This document shows, piece by piece, positions 31,108 to 44,600 of a stretch of DNA of 64,000 nt (positions are counted from its first letter, which is position 1; each line of letters starts with the position of its first letter). The stretch comes from Tipula vernalis (lineage: Eukaryota; Arthropoda; Insecta; Diptera; Tipulidae), in assembly GCA_958295665.1 (NCBI GenBank), contig OY282560.1:192946061-193010060 (forward strand), given 5' to 3'. The notes below the pieces were generated by a model. It ran no database searches and was not told the origin of the DNA. It saw only the letters and a program-made list of their open reading frames with translations. The position numbers were made by a program, and so were the translations under genes.

Positions 31108-34080
31108 TATTTCCGCAAATGATTAACAAAATGTGCGCGAAAATTTTTGTTGATGAAAATAATAGTTAACTTTTTGTTTCCATACCAAACGTAAAAATTG
31201 AATTCGAAAGAATTCAATTTTTATTCAATAATTATGAAATAAAAGTTGTTGCTAGACCTTTTAATATTTTAGATATATAGTTTTATGTACAAAATTTAGA
31301 AACAAAATCCTTTTACAATTAGCAATCTAATTTAGCTTATGTATTAAGGTGTTCTCGTCGAAGAGAATACTTAAAAAACAGGTTATTCCCACATACTTAT
31401 AATTTCCACAAACCATTAACATCAAATTGGCGAAATTAGATATTTTAGACATTGCTATAAAGGTTTGAACAAAATTTTTCTTTATAATTAATTTTCCGTT
31501 AGGGATATCTGAAACATTTTAAAAATTAAGCAAACACTTTCTCTATCAATGTTTATTAACTGAATAGTTGAAGAAACTGTTCATCAACATTTTGAGAGTA
31601 CCGTGTTGAAATTTTAATAAATAATATATTAAAACAAAAAAAAATGTAAATGCGAATTAAATAAATAAATTGTTAAACATATCGGAATTGACACTGATTA
31701 TCAGGATATGGCTGCTTTTAAAAACATTCAGAATTTCGGTCATATTTATTATTTCAATTTTTTTTTTGTACCTTAACTAAATAGCTACACATTATCCGAT
31801 TAAATCTAAACTGATTGGCCAGCATTCAGTTATTAACAGCAAATATTTTCTTAATGTTATAATAACAAGGCAAAAAAAAAAAAATAGATTTCAAAATTCT
31901 AGTGCTTCTGTAAAGCAATGCCAAAACAGCAACAGTAAAATATACAAACGATTATAATTTTCCACGCAATTAAAATTAAACTGAACGCATAAATAAAATA
32001 AATGAATCGTTTCAATTCAAAAACACAAGGCAAATATAATTTTCCGCATTTTCCTTTTATTGCATTTACAAAAGAAAAAAAAAAAAAAAACACCAGAAAT
32101 GAATCATTTTTGCCCCACTAACTCGCCGCCGCATACATATTTTCCATTTACTCATATCATTTAATTTCGTTCTCGATGAATAAAACGTAAACAGTAAACC
32201 ATATAATTGTAAATGTAATTGGTAAGGCTCCGTACATACCGAAGACAATTATATTATAATAATTTTTCTCTTTAATGGTTTGAGTTTTCTATACAGCAAG
32301 TAGACGACAAGGAAAAGGAGGTGTGGGTAAGGTGAAAATAAGTTTTCTGTTTCTATATTTTTACTGCTTTCATTTTCATTTTTTTAATGAATGAATGAAA
32401 TTAAAATGGAATTTCTGTTTTGTATAAATCGTCTTCCACATTATTAACAAACCGAAGGTCATGGTCAACAAAGCGACGATGACATCAACTTCAACTTTAA
32501 AAAAATAAAAAATTGGTTATGAAACGAAATTTAGGGTGAACAAATCGACCTACTTTAATTACATAATTTTTCCATCTTCATCTGAATTTCATTCAAGAAA
32601 ATTTAATAATGAATGGACTTTTCCTTGAGTGTCGATTTTTATTTTTAAACTTTTTTTTTTTTTTTTTTGTTCTTTTACCCGTCTTTAAATAATAGAAAAT
32701 AGGGTGAGACTTGTGTGCAAGAAAACAGAAACAAAAAATAATAATTTTAAATGAAATTAAGAGTAACAAATTTTTTTTTTTTTTTTAATATTTTGAAACC
32801 AAGACAAAAGTTTCAAATACATTTTTTTTGTTGTGCGGGAGGAGGACGGGATGTCGATGTTTTTTTTTTGCTGTTGCCGTTGAATGACGAGAAGATGATT
32901 TCTCTTTTCATCATTTAAATTTCCCTTTTATTTCAACTGAAAATTCAAATTAAAATTAATTCGGAAAAATGAAAAAAAAATTAAATTCAAGTTTTTCATT
33001 AAGGGGTTTGAGATGGGGAGGCTTGGAATTTTTTTCTTTTGGTTTGTTTGTATAGGAATTATGTGTTTGTAAAGCGATAATTTTGTGGTAGGTCATTTAT
33101 GTTTTAAAATATACATATAATGTACAAGAATATACTACCAAAAAAAAAAAACAAAAAAAAACTGTCCCGTCTTTGCGATCGATATTCAAATTAAAAATAC
33201 CCAGGGTTAATTGAATATTAGAACGCTTTTATTTTCATTTTGTATTACTTAGTTTTTTGTTATTATTTCTACATTAAAGAGGAGCGTTCAACGTAATTTG
33301 TAAAACGTGTGATGTCATTTTCAATTTAATTAATTATATAAATGGGCCAGGCCAAGGTTGGATAGAATGTTTTGTAAGTTATTAAATAAACATACGGTAA
33401 TATTTTTAGGTATAATTATGACATTAAGTAGTCATCGGTTGTAGAATGATGTCTAAAAATCTATTGATCATTTTTAATTTGGTTTTGAATAATACTAATT
33501 TAAAATTTTCCGAGTTCAAGTATCGAAAATATTCTACATAAATTTACTGGTGGAAAATATTTAACTTTCAATAAGCACAGCCCCAGTTGAACTTTAGGAG
33601 TTTTCAAATAAAATGAGCACCGAAAGGAACACTTTGTGAAACATTTCCCTAACTAATAAATCAGTCAGAAAATCAGTCGATCAAAATAATTCAAATGCAG
33701 TTTACGGAAACATCTGGAAAATGAGAACACTCTCATTAAAATTTGATGTATATAAGTGGAAGTTCATATATATTCCAGAACATTTACAACCTCATAAAAG
33801 TTACTTTACAAAATTAGCTCGATATCCTACTGATTATATCTAGAAACAATGATTACATATTATGGCTTTCTCCCCAAATTCATTTTAACGTGATTTTGCT
33901 GTAATTTAAAATAATGGAAATATTCTCTGGATTAATGCAAATATTTTGGTGTGAATTAACAGCACATTGAAGCTTATTGAAATTATATGCCACAGTTCCA
34001 TACAATAAAAAATCTATACATTACTAATATTTCGGTAATAATACGATATTTTAAATTTTTGTGATATTTATGTATGATAC
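31108..34080. other. AT-rich sequence without recognised gene
   Basis: There are many homopolymer runs (poly-A near 31873 and 32073; poly-T near 32650, 32770 and 32825) and no repeat-family hit or coding motif. Short frames (60-64 codons around 31900-32250) arise from these runs. It may be single-copy intronic or intergenic DNA. Confidence 0.6.
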
Positions 34081-34099
34081 AACATTTTATAAAACATAA

Positions 34100-35730
34100 A
34101 ATATCATATGTCCAGTATCAAATAACAAGTATTAAATTTCAAATATCGAATACCAAATATCAAATATAAGATTTCAAATATCAAATACCAAATATTAAAT
34201 ATAAAATATGAAATGAATTATCAAGTATGAATTTTGAATTATGAGTTATGATATGAACTATGTTTAGCACTGTGTGCTGTTGACAAAAAACAGTTTTTAA
34301 GTTTTTTAATTTAATTATTTTTAATTTATTAAATTTTTTTGATTTCGTTATAAAAACTTATTTTTGTTTGTTTAATTTATTTTAACTTATTATAGCTAAA
34401 TTTAATAATTTAATTTTATGAAATAGATTTTAATACATGTGTAGATAAATTTTAGCTTGTTAAATTTTACCACCAATATATTATTTGTACACGTACAAGG
34501 TTCTAGGATTTAAATACGACTAACTGATATTACCTCAAAAACCGAAAAGATAAATAAAAAATTATAAAATAGAAATCACGACGTTGTACTTGTTGTTCCT
34601 GTTATTAGCCGTGTTTTCCATGAGAACTGCACTAGAACTCGATAAACTTTAAAATCCTTTTATTCTATGTAAACCGAAAAAATATAAATTCATAAATCGG
34701 GAATATGGAAAGTATTTGATATAAATACACATTTAAAGTTTAAAAATTTCTCCCTTCAGTTATTTCATCAATGTTTTCTTTTTTTTTGCGACGTCATTAC
34801 ACGCAACTACATTCGATAAATTCATGGGTTTATCAAGTGTAACTAAAAAATAACCTTTAATTGTAATTATTTATTGTTGTAACAACTTAAAATTTGTATT
34901 CATTTTAAATGCACTACACATTAGCACTTTACGATTTTTTTTTTTTTTTTGCTGTTAACATAGAATAAAAGGGAGTTAAAATTTATCGAGTTTTAGTGCA
35001 GTTCTCATGGAAAACACGACTATTGAGTACGCAAACTTTGAACGCAAGGTGTCGTAAATAATGTTGAGATTAAAGCAATATGTGCGGCGGTTTTAAAATT
35101 GGGAAGTAAGCTTATTTTATTGTATAAGGTAATAATATCAATATCAATCGAAATATATCAAATTAGATCTATCAAATATATGAAATATTTGTGATATGTA
35201 TATGAAATACGCAATATGTAATATGAGGTATGAAATTGGAAATATCAAATATCTAATACCAAATTTCAAATATCGAATATTAAATATCAAATAACAAGTA
35301 TCACATATCAAATAATTAATATCAAATTTCAAATATCAAATATAAAATATCAAATATCAAATATCAAATATCAAATATCAAAATAACAAATAACACAAAT
35401 ATCAAATATCAAATATCAAATATCAAATATCAAATATCAAATATCAAATATCAAATATCAAATATCAAATATCAAATATCAAATATCAAATATCAAATAT
35501 CAAATATCAAATATCAAATATCAAATATCAAATATCAAATATCAAATATCAAATATCAAATATCAAATATCAAATATCCAATATCAAATATCAAATATCA
35601 AATATCAAATATCAAATATCAAATATCAAATACCAAATATCAAATATCAAATATAAAAATAACAAATAACAAATATCAAATAGCAAATAGCAAATATAAA
35701 ATATGAAGTATAAAATATGATATGAAATAT
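34100..35730 (+). repeat. Heptamer satellite, AAATATC type
   Basis: Degenerate copies occur at 34100-34215 and from about 35150. Between 35337 and 35650 the array is nearly pure AAATATC, dozens of units in a row. Edge units vary (AAATAAC, AAATACC). An inverted-repeat element and AT-rich DNA (34216-35140) interrupt it. Confidence 0.95.
34600..35030. mobile_element. ~430-bp inverted-repeat element inside the heptamer satellite
   Basis: The left end CCGTGTTTTCCATGAGAACT, GCACTAGAACTCGATAAACT and CCTTTTATTCTATG (34608-34671) is matched in inverse form at 34961-35027. The arms are about 65 bp with few mismatches. ATT flanks both ends as a possible 3-bp target duplication, which would suit a PIF/Harbinger-type MITE. 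It is non-coding and contains a poly-T run. Confidence 0.75.
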
Positions 35731-38250
35731 AAAATAAGAGATTTGAAAATTGAAAATTGAATTCAAAACTTTAAATTTGAAATTTGAAATATGAAATTTG
35801 AAATTTGAAATTTAAAATTTAAAAAATGAAATTTGAAATTAATTTGAAATTTGAAATTTAAAATTTGAAATTTGTAATTTGAAATTTGAAATTTGAAATT
35901 TGAAATTTAAAATTTGAAATTTGAAATTTAAAATTTGAAATTTGAAATTTGAAATTTGAAATTTGAAATTGAAATTTGAAATTTGAAATTTGAAATTTGA
36001 AATTTGAAATTTGAAATTTGAATATTGAAATATGACATTTGAAATTTGAAATTTGAAATTTAAAATTTGAAATTTTAAATTTTAAATTTTAAATTTGAAA
36101 TTTGAAATTTAAAATTTGAAATTTGAAATTTGAAATTTAAAATTTGAAATTTCAAATTTGAAATTGAAATTTGAAATTTGAAATTTAAAATTTGAAATTT
36201 GAAATTTGAAATTTGAAATTTAAAATTTGAAATTTGAAATTAATTTGAAATTTGAAATATGAAATTTGAAATTTGAAATTTGGAAATTTAAAATAAGAAA
36301 TTTGAAATTTGAAATTTGAAATTTGAAATTTAAAATTAGAAATTTGAAATTTAAAATTGAAATTTGAAATTTGAAATTTAAAATTTGACATTTGAAATTT
36401 GAAATTTAAAATTTGAAATTTAAAATTTAAAATTTGTAATTAGAAATGAAAATTTGAAATTAGAAATAAGAAATAAGAAATTTGAAATATGAAATATGAA
36501 ATATGAAATTTAAAATTTGAAATTTGATATTTGAAATTTGAAATTTGAAATTTGAAAATTGAAATTTGAAATCTGAAATTTAAAATTTGAAATTGGAAAT
36601 TTGAAATTTGAAATTTGAAATTTGAAATTTGAAATTTGAAATTTGAAATTTAAATTTGAAATTTTAAATTTTAAATGTGAAATTTGAGATTGAAAATTTG
36701 AAGTTTAAAATTTGTAATTTGAAATTTGAAAAATGAAATTTAAAAACTGAAATTAGAAATTTGAAATTTGAAACTTGAAATTAGAAATTTGAAATTTATA
36801 ATTTGAAATTTTAAATTTTAAATTTGAAATTTAAAATTTGAAATTTTAAATTTGAAATTTGAAATTTGAAATTTGAAATTTGAAATTTGAAATTTGAATT
36901 TTGAAATTAGAAATTTGAAATTTGAAATTTGAAATTTGAAATTTAAAATTTGAAATTTGAAATTTAAAATTTGAAATTTGAAATTTGAAGTTGAAAATTT
37001 GAAATTTGAAATTTGAAATTTGAAATTTGAAATTTAAAATTTAAAATTTAAAATTTGTAATTTGAAATTTGAAATTTGAAATTTGAAATTTGAAATTTGA
37101 AATTTGAAATTTTAAATTTTAAATTTCAAATTTCAAATTTGAAATGTGAAATTTGAGATTTTAAATTTTAAATTTGAAATTTGAAATTTGAAATTTGATA
37201 TTTGAAATTTAAAAACTGAAATTAGAAATTAGAAATTTGAAATTGGAAAATTGTAACTTGAAATTTGAAAAATGAAATTTGAAAACTGAAATTTTAAATT
37301 TGAAATTTAAAATTTGAATTTTGAAATTTGACTATCGCTAATTAAAAACATACTATTTTCACTATTTTAACAATTTTTCTAAAATAATTTCTTGTGACGA
37401 ATGTGTGCCCTCTGTGACCAATTTTAAAGTGGATGTTGAAATTTGTGTAATTTGAAATTTGAAATTTGTAATTTGAAATTTGAAATTTGAAATTTGAAAT
37501 TTGAAATTTGAAATTTGAAATTTGAAATTTGAAATTTGAAATTTGAAATTTGAAATTTGAAATTTGAAATTTGAAATTTGAAATTTGAAATTAAAAATAT
37601 GAAATTTGAAATTTGAAATTTGAAATTTGAAATTTGAAATTTGAAATTTGAAATTATAAATTTGAAAATTGAAATTTGAAAATAGAAATTTGTAATTTGA
37701 AATTTCAATATTCAAATTTCAAATTTCAAATTTTAAATTTGAAATTGGAAATGTGAAATTTGAGATTTCAAATTTTAAATTTGAAATTTTAAATTTTAAA
37801 TTTGAAATTTGAAATTTTTAATTTTTAATTTTAAAAATGAAATTTGAAAACTAATTAAAATTTGAAATTTAAAATTTAAAATTGGAAATTTGACTATCGC
37901 TAATTAAAAACATACGGTTTTCACTATTTTAACAATTTTTCTAAAATAATTTCTTGTGACGAATGTGTGCCCTCTGTGACAAATTTTAAAGTGGATGTTG
38001 AAATTTGTGTAATTTTAAATTTTAAATTTTAAATTTGTAATTTGAAATTTGAAATTAGAAATTTGAAATTTGAAATTTGAAATTTAAAATTTGAAATTTG
38101 AAATTTGTAACTTGAAATTTGAAATTTGAAAAATGAAATTTGAAATCTGAAATTAGAAATTTGAAATTTGAAATTTGAAATATAAAATTTGTAACTTGAA
38201 ATTTGAAATTTGAAATTTATAATTTGAAATTTGAAATTTGAAATTTGAAT
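35731..38250 (+). repeat. Heptamer satellite, AAATTTG type
   Basis: About 2.5 kb consist mainly of AAATTTG units with variants (AAATTTA, AAATATG, AAATTAG). Three units make 21 bases, so the minus strand reads as repeats of a 7-residue peptide (FKFQISN); the resulting open frames at 36185-36391 and 37362-37715 are artefacts. Two longer inserts break the array (see 37327). Confidence 0.95.
37327..38010 (+). repeat. Duplicated ~125-bp insert within the heptamer array
   Basis: The block starting TTGACTATCGCTAATTAAAA at 37327 and ending GTGGATGTTGAAATTTGTG near 37447 recurs almost unchanged at 37891-38012. The distance is about 560 bp. This marks a higher-order unit of insert plus about 430 bp of heptamers. 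Confidence 0.85.
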
Positions 38251-40760
38251 GATATTTTTTACCTGGTGCTGTGCTTTCTACGACATCGGCAACATACATA
38301 TCATGAAATACCATTAGTTCCAAATGCTCGTAAAGTGAAAATAAAACCTTACCGGTTACCTCATTCTACAAAAATTGAAATAAATACTCAAGTCCAACGA
38401 ATGATAGACGATGGTATAATTGAAAATTCTGTTAGTCCAAGTAGCTCGCCATTGTGTTAATAGTATACCTAAGAAATCATCCGATCAAGAAAAGAAATGG
38501 AGAATCGTGATAGATTTTCGACGTTTAAATGAAATGACTGTAAATGATGTTCATCCATTACCGAATATAACGGATATACTGGATCAATTAGGTCAATCCA
38601 ATTATTTTTCGACATTGGATCTAGCTAACGGTTATCATCAGATTCCCCTTGCTCCAAATGATGTCACAAAAACTGCATTTAGCACCGAGCCTTTCGGTTT
38701 AAAAGAAGCACCGGCTACCTTTCAAAGACTCATCGACCCGGTTCTTTAAGGATTAAATAGTATTCGATGTTTCGTCTACCTTGAAGACGTGGTTGCTTAC
38801 GGAGTAAATTTAAATGATCACAATAATAAATTGATCGATATTCTTCCACAACACAATTTAATTTAAAATTACAACCGTCCAAGTGTCATTTTCTTAGAAA
38901 AGAAATATATTATTTAGGGCACACTATAACTAATAATGGTATCAAACCTGACCCTTCAAAATTAGCAGCTATTGAAAATTATGATAAACCTACAAACGCG
39001 AAGCAAATAAAAGCTTTCTTAGGACTCTGCGGTTATTATAGAAAATGTATTGAGAATTTTTAAAAAATCTCTAAACCATTACTCAGAAAAAACATTAAGT
39101 TCAAATGGGCCGCTTTCACAGAGGAATCATTCCACAAATTGAAAAATCTCTTAATAAGTCCCCCTATTCTGAGATATCCAGACTTTTCAAAAGAATTCAC
39201 TGTAACAACAGATGCGAGCAACAATGCTATAGGGGCGGTTTTATCTCAAGAATACGAATCGGTTGATTGCCCTATTTCATTTGCCAGTCGCATTCTAAAC
39301 AGTGCCGAACGAAATTACGCTACTATTTAGACCATACCTGTATGGTAGACATTTCGTCATTCAAACGGACCACAAACCTCTCATATGGTTACATAAGAGT
39401 TCCAATCCTACATCTCGGTTGAATCATTAGAGAATAATAATGGATGAGTATGATTATAAAATTGTGTACAAATCTGGTAAAACAAATGTGTTAGCAGATG
39501 CACTTAGTCGTTCCATTTCTCCAGGTGACGAAGAAACGAAATGTAAAGATATTTCGGTAGTTACGCGTTCTCGGTCAAAAGCTGTTACTCAAAATACTTC
39601 CACCAGTCCTTCTTTATCTGGTTCAATTATTAATTTCAGTAATTCCAAAGATATTACAAATACCACCGTACCTAATGTGGCTAATTCAAATCGCGATAAT
39701 ATTATTCAAATCTCTGATGAAAACGACATAACTCGTGTTCTAAAAGAATTCCACACGAGTCCACTTGGCGGCCATCAGAGAGTGATGCTCACTTACAGAC
39801 GATTGAAATTATATTACTATTTCCCGAAAATAATGACTAAAATTAAAAAAATTATTCGGAAGTGCGAGATATGCCAGAAAAATAAATACTTCCGTTTGAC
39901 CAAATGCCCGTTAAAAATAACATCGACTTCGAATTCGCCGTTTTCGAAAATCTTTCTTGATATTGTTGGACCATTACCAATTACACATACAGGCAGCCGT
40001 TATTTATTAACCATGATGGATGACTTATCAAAATTTTCAATTGCAGTATTTCTCGAATCTCAAGATGGTAGTGCGGTTGCAAAAGCTTTTGTAGAAAATT
40101 TAATTTGTAAATTCGGTTCACCTACTAGTATTTTAACCGACCATGGCAGAAACTTTATGAGTGAAATGTTCACAAAAGTTTTCAAATTTTTGGATATAAA
40201 AAAATATAATACTACGTCTCACCATCCGCAATCCAACGGATCTCTTGAACGTTCACATAGAACTTTGGGCGAATACTTTAGAAATTACACACAATCCGAC
40301 CCGTTAAATGGGGATCAGTGGATTCATTTTGCGACATTTACATATAATTCGACTCCCCACTGTTCTACCGGATTTATACCTTTCGAGTTAATTTACGGAT
40401 TGAAGCCAAACATTCCAAGTTCAATAAAACGACCTCAACAGCCAATATAAAATTACAATGATTATTGTGAAGAATTAAAATATCGGTTGCGTCACTCTTA
40501 GAGTGTCGCTAAAGAAAATTTATTGAAATCTAAAGAACAAGCTAAGGAAATCTATGATCAAACAATAAACATTCCCAACTTCCAAGTTGATGATCAAGTA
40601 TTACTAAAAAATGAAAACAGGAGTAAACTTGACGTGCTTTGGTTGGGTCCATACAAAGTAGTCAGTATTGATTCGCCAGAAAATTCTACCATAAAGATTA
40701 ACTGAAAGAATGTTAGAGTTCGCAACAATCGTTTAAAAAAATTTATTAACGAATAATACA
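38245..40760 (+). pseudogene. Gypsy pol, 5'-truncated (RT, RNase H, integrase)
   Basis: The coding region emerges directly from the satellite. RT comes first: [38 protein letters not shown], then after a frameshift [32 protein letters not shown] and [13 protein letters not shown]. After a TAA the catalytic box reads YLEDVVAYG instead of YLDD. RNase H has FTVTTDASNNAIGAVLSQ (39139-39330). The frame 39440-40450 is an integrase: GGHQRVMLTYRRLKLYYYF with CEICQKN, then FLDIVGPLPIT, SILTDHGRNFMSEMF and HHPQSNGSLERSHRTLGEYF (D, D, E present). The tail LWLGPYKVVSID follows at 40650. The style matches the 17.6/297/412 branch. Gag and protease are missing, and several stops plus the D-to-E change show it is dead. 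Confidence 0.9.
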
Positions 40761-41171
40761 ATCATCATGTTGATAATTCACTGCTTATAATAGTTATAGA
40801 AATCTATTGCTATAGTCCAATTTTTATTTTATTTTTATTATAATTTTAAATACAACACAAATAGTTCGATTATTTTACGTTTGTTACTATTAATAAATAA
40901 AATCATATTATTAAATACAATTAATTATTTGCTACAAATTTGAATTCATAAGTAGTGATCTATACTAATTATTATACATAGAAATAAGTTACTTAAAATT
41001 GAATTTCTTTATATAATATGTTTTAAAGTTTAATTTGAACATTCCATTATAGTTACATTATATTATATTTTAATTTTATAAATTTAATTTTTTTTTAAGG
41101 TTTATTAAATTTATAATTATTTTACATTTTTTGATAAACCCCAATGTGGTTTATCTTTTCAAGGGGAAAGG

Positions 41172-41620
41172 TGTTGTGAATTGAATTATTTGTATTAAAC
41201 TGTATAACAATTCGCCTCATTTTAGTTAATAGATTAATAAAACTTATTCTGCTTTTTCTTCCTCTTCCACAACAATTACCAAATTATATTGAAAACCGAG
41301 ATTAGTTAAGAAGAGCAAGAATAATCAAAATTATTATTATACTTGTGCTTTTACCTTAAGCAACACATTAATTATACATAAATACATATTCTGAAATAAT
41401 AAAATAAATAAAAAGCGTAATTTAATTATCAAAATATATTATAAATTATAAATTCAATTTATTAAATCAATAAAAATTAATAATTAACATCAAAATAAAA
41501 TTGATTTATAAATTGTGAATGTATATGTGTATTGTTTGTTTCACATAACTCAAAATTACCGAAAATACGGATTTGATGACCCTAATTACTACAAGTGGCT
41601 TTAGCAGTTCGTTGACAACA
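41172..41620 (+). repeat. 3' LTR of the 38-kb Gypsy element
   Basis: It starts TGTTGTGAATTGAATT right after the purine tract CAAGGGGAAAGG, contains AATAAAACTTA, and ends GTTGACAACA, giving inverted ends TGTTG/CAACA and a length of 449 bp. There is no paired 5' LTR, so the end is inferred. The ~400 bp between integrase and LTR (40760-41171) are AT-rich and non-coding. Confidence 0.65.
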
Positions 41621-44600
41621 TTGGTTTACCACATTTGTAATAGCGGTCAATACATAACACAACACTCAACAGCATTCGATGTCCAAGACCTGTTGAATTG
41701 GCCAACAGACATTTCACTTCCTATTACAAACCAAATACATAAATATTTATTTGTTTATTGATATATTTAGAATAATTTTAGCAAACTCTCTTTTGAGCTT
41801 AAGCTCCTTCACAACAAAGTGTGAACATTTGCAATAGGTGGCCAATATTTTATATAGAAAAATAAATCTCAATGCGTCCAAGATTCCAAATTGCTGTGAA
41901 GGCCTTCCCTTCATCAATTATGCCAGTTGTAGTAATATTTTCACACAATGAGAGTTCTTGTAGAATCGGACTATTTTTAATCAATTTGGTGTTGGAACAA
42001 AAGGGTCAAAAAATGAATTTAAGATTCCGAATGCGGGTTGACAATTGCAAGTGGCAGTGCTTTTGTACAAAGCTTGTCGCTTTTGTTCCAAGCTAGTTTT
42101 TTTTAATCGAGCAGACGATGTGTTTTTTATTTTAATATTTTATTAAATATAAATACGGAACATCGTCGATGCAAAGAGAAGCACTCAGCCTAGGAGCCCT
42201 TTTGGGCATAAATACGAAGAAAAAAGTATATTTTTGAAACATGTTTACATACATTGTGGCATATAGTTTCTATACCGTAGTAATAAAACAAAATATTTTG
42301 GCATGAATATTTTAAATAAAAGTATCTTTATACATTAACCACCCTTTATTTAAAATAAAAATAAAGGGTGGTTAAACAAGTTTCTAATTAAACAACAAAA
42401 AAGTTGTCAAATCATCTGAAAACGTTCAAAAAGCTCTTAATAGATACCTACGCAATCTCGCCTCAATAAATAACCTTTAAGATAAAAGAACGATTTAATA
42501 GATTATATTGTACACGCTAATTTAGTTATGGAAAGCAATATGAAGCTACTCGTACAACGAGAATTTAACGTTTTTAATTTTTAAAAGGATTAGTGGTAAT
42601 CACCTTACAGAGCAAATGAAATACAAGTTTCAATCAAGTTACCTTACTACTGAAGTTTCAATAAAGTTACCTTACTACTAAAAAGCACAAAAAAATTTTG
42701 AAAGTAACCATAAATTTTTAAAATCAATTAATTGAAGCTTCATAAAATATAAAAAAAATCTGCGATAAAAAAAATATTTGTATTTTAACAGTCCGCGAAT
42801 AAATTTGTTGAATTTATTTTTCTGCACACACATTTTTCTAATAAAACCAACAATATTTAGTACCCAACAACAAATCATGCTTTTATTATTTCCTCTTTTG
42901 GTATGTATATAAAATTTTGGTTGAACGATTACCAAAGTAATGATATTAAAAATGTTTGCTATACGTACACGAATGTACTCTTATTTTGGAATTTCACCGA
43001 ATTTTAATAAAATTCCATAACGCTTACCAAATTTTACCATGGCAAACGAAAAAATCAATGTTATAAACCAAACCAGAAACGTATAGAAAAAAATAAAATC
43101 ACATTAACAAGAAGAAAAACTGTAAAAAAATTCCCAACATTTCCTTAATATTAGAAAATAATAAGAATTTTTTTTTTTTTTATGTATACTTTCGGGAAAT
43201 TGGGTTTTTCTCCGTCTTATTTATATGAATATACACGAAAAGATAATATGTAGACTTCTGAAACGGAAGTTATGATTATGAAAAAAAAAAATATTTGTAT
43301 AAAATGAGATAGGAAATGTATTATTATTCGAGTTTTATTGAACGCGGAAAATGTGTATCTGTATGTGTATAGCACATAGAACGCGGGTGGAATATTGGTG
43401 GGATTTATACCAATATTACGTTTTTTGTCGTCTTGTTGAAGAGTATCGTGAATTATAATGTCATTACCGAAAAATATATGCACACACCCCCTTTTTTATT
43501 TCCACATTTTCTTCTCCAAAATAAATATCTTCAAGATTTTATTATACTATATTCCATAAAAGGAAGATTGAATATATATTATACATACCAACCTCCTCCC
43601 TGTTAATTCTAAAACCGAAATAGAAGTTTGAAAATGATAAAAACCATAAAAAACAATATTGAAATGATAAAAAAAAAATGACAAACTTTCATTTTGACAA
43701 CTTGTGACATGTAAATATGATAAATTTGCTAAAAAATTTGATTAAAAAATAAAACTTTGGTTCGAGAAATTTATTTATATTTGGCGAAATTTATAAATAG
43801 GATTTCTGAACTTCTAATCAATTATTTCATTTTCCAATGATGTTTTACTTGAATGAACTTATTCATGGGTATGGAGCAGACGATATTGCGCATAACATAT
43901 CGGTGGCTTCACGCAATTTAAAGGTTGCAAAAAGATCATTGTTACTTTGAAAATCAATGTCGTTGTTGTTAATGCAGCTCAATCATATAGCATAACTATT
44001 GAGTTCTTTTGTTACTGAAAAATTGGTGAGTGTAAACTAAAACTAAACAATTTGACCAATTACACCTCTCCGATATATTTTATCCAGAGTAATCAACTTA
44101 TAAAAACTAACTGATATCAACTTATAATTTTGAAAACCTCCTGAATATTAAGAGATTGAATATTTATGTTTTTCTGGCTCCAACATTATGTTCATCTTAC
44201 GTTTTTGCAAATTGCAAAGAAGAATTAGGCGAATGCATTTTCTTTCTTTAATAATGACTCAATTCATTAAGGGAACCGGCTAAAAACTTACCAGTTTACA
44301 AAAAAACTGCTAAAAGCACGATTTCTGTTTTTTTTTCGATTTTACACCCTGATGAAATGCGACTGGAACCTATGGACGGTGAAGAAAGTAACAACAGCCC
44401 GCATCTATAACCAGGTGAATTTTTCTTTAATAGGACGCTTGGCTAATTGCCTTTTATTGTTATCACCTTACAACCGATTAGGCCGCCGCTAATTGATTGT
44501 GGTATACTAGGAACCCCTTATCCCTTCTACTTATTTGTATTTCCGTGATGATTCATTATTCGTTTTGTGATAATAATAGACGCAAAAAATGTTTTTGAAG

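Noticed and set aside
36185..37715. Open frames of 68, 94 and 117 codons on the minus strand
   Set aside because: They are translations of the heptamer array; three heptamers give a 21-base period, so any stop-free phase stays open and yields a 7-residue peptide repeat.
34100..38250. Telomere-like repeat array
   Set aside because: The units (AAATATC, AAATTTG) are not the insect TTAGG telomere type or a G-rich relative, and retrotransposons lie on both sides. Satellite is the simpler reading.
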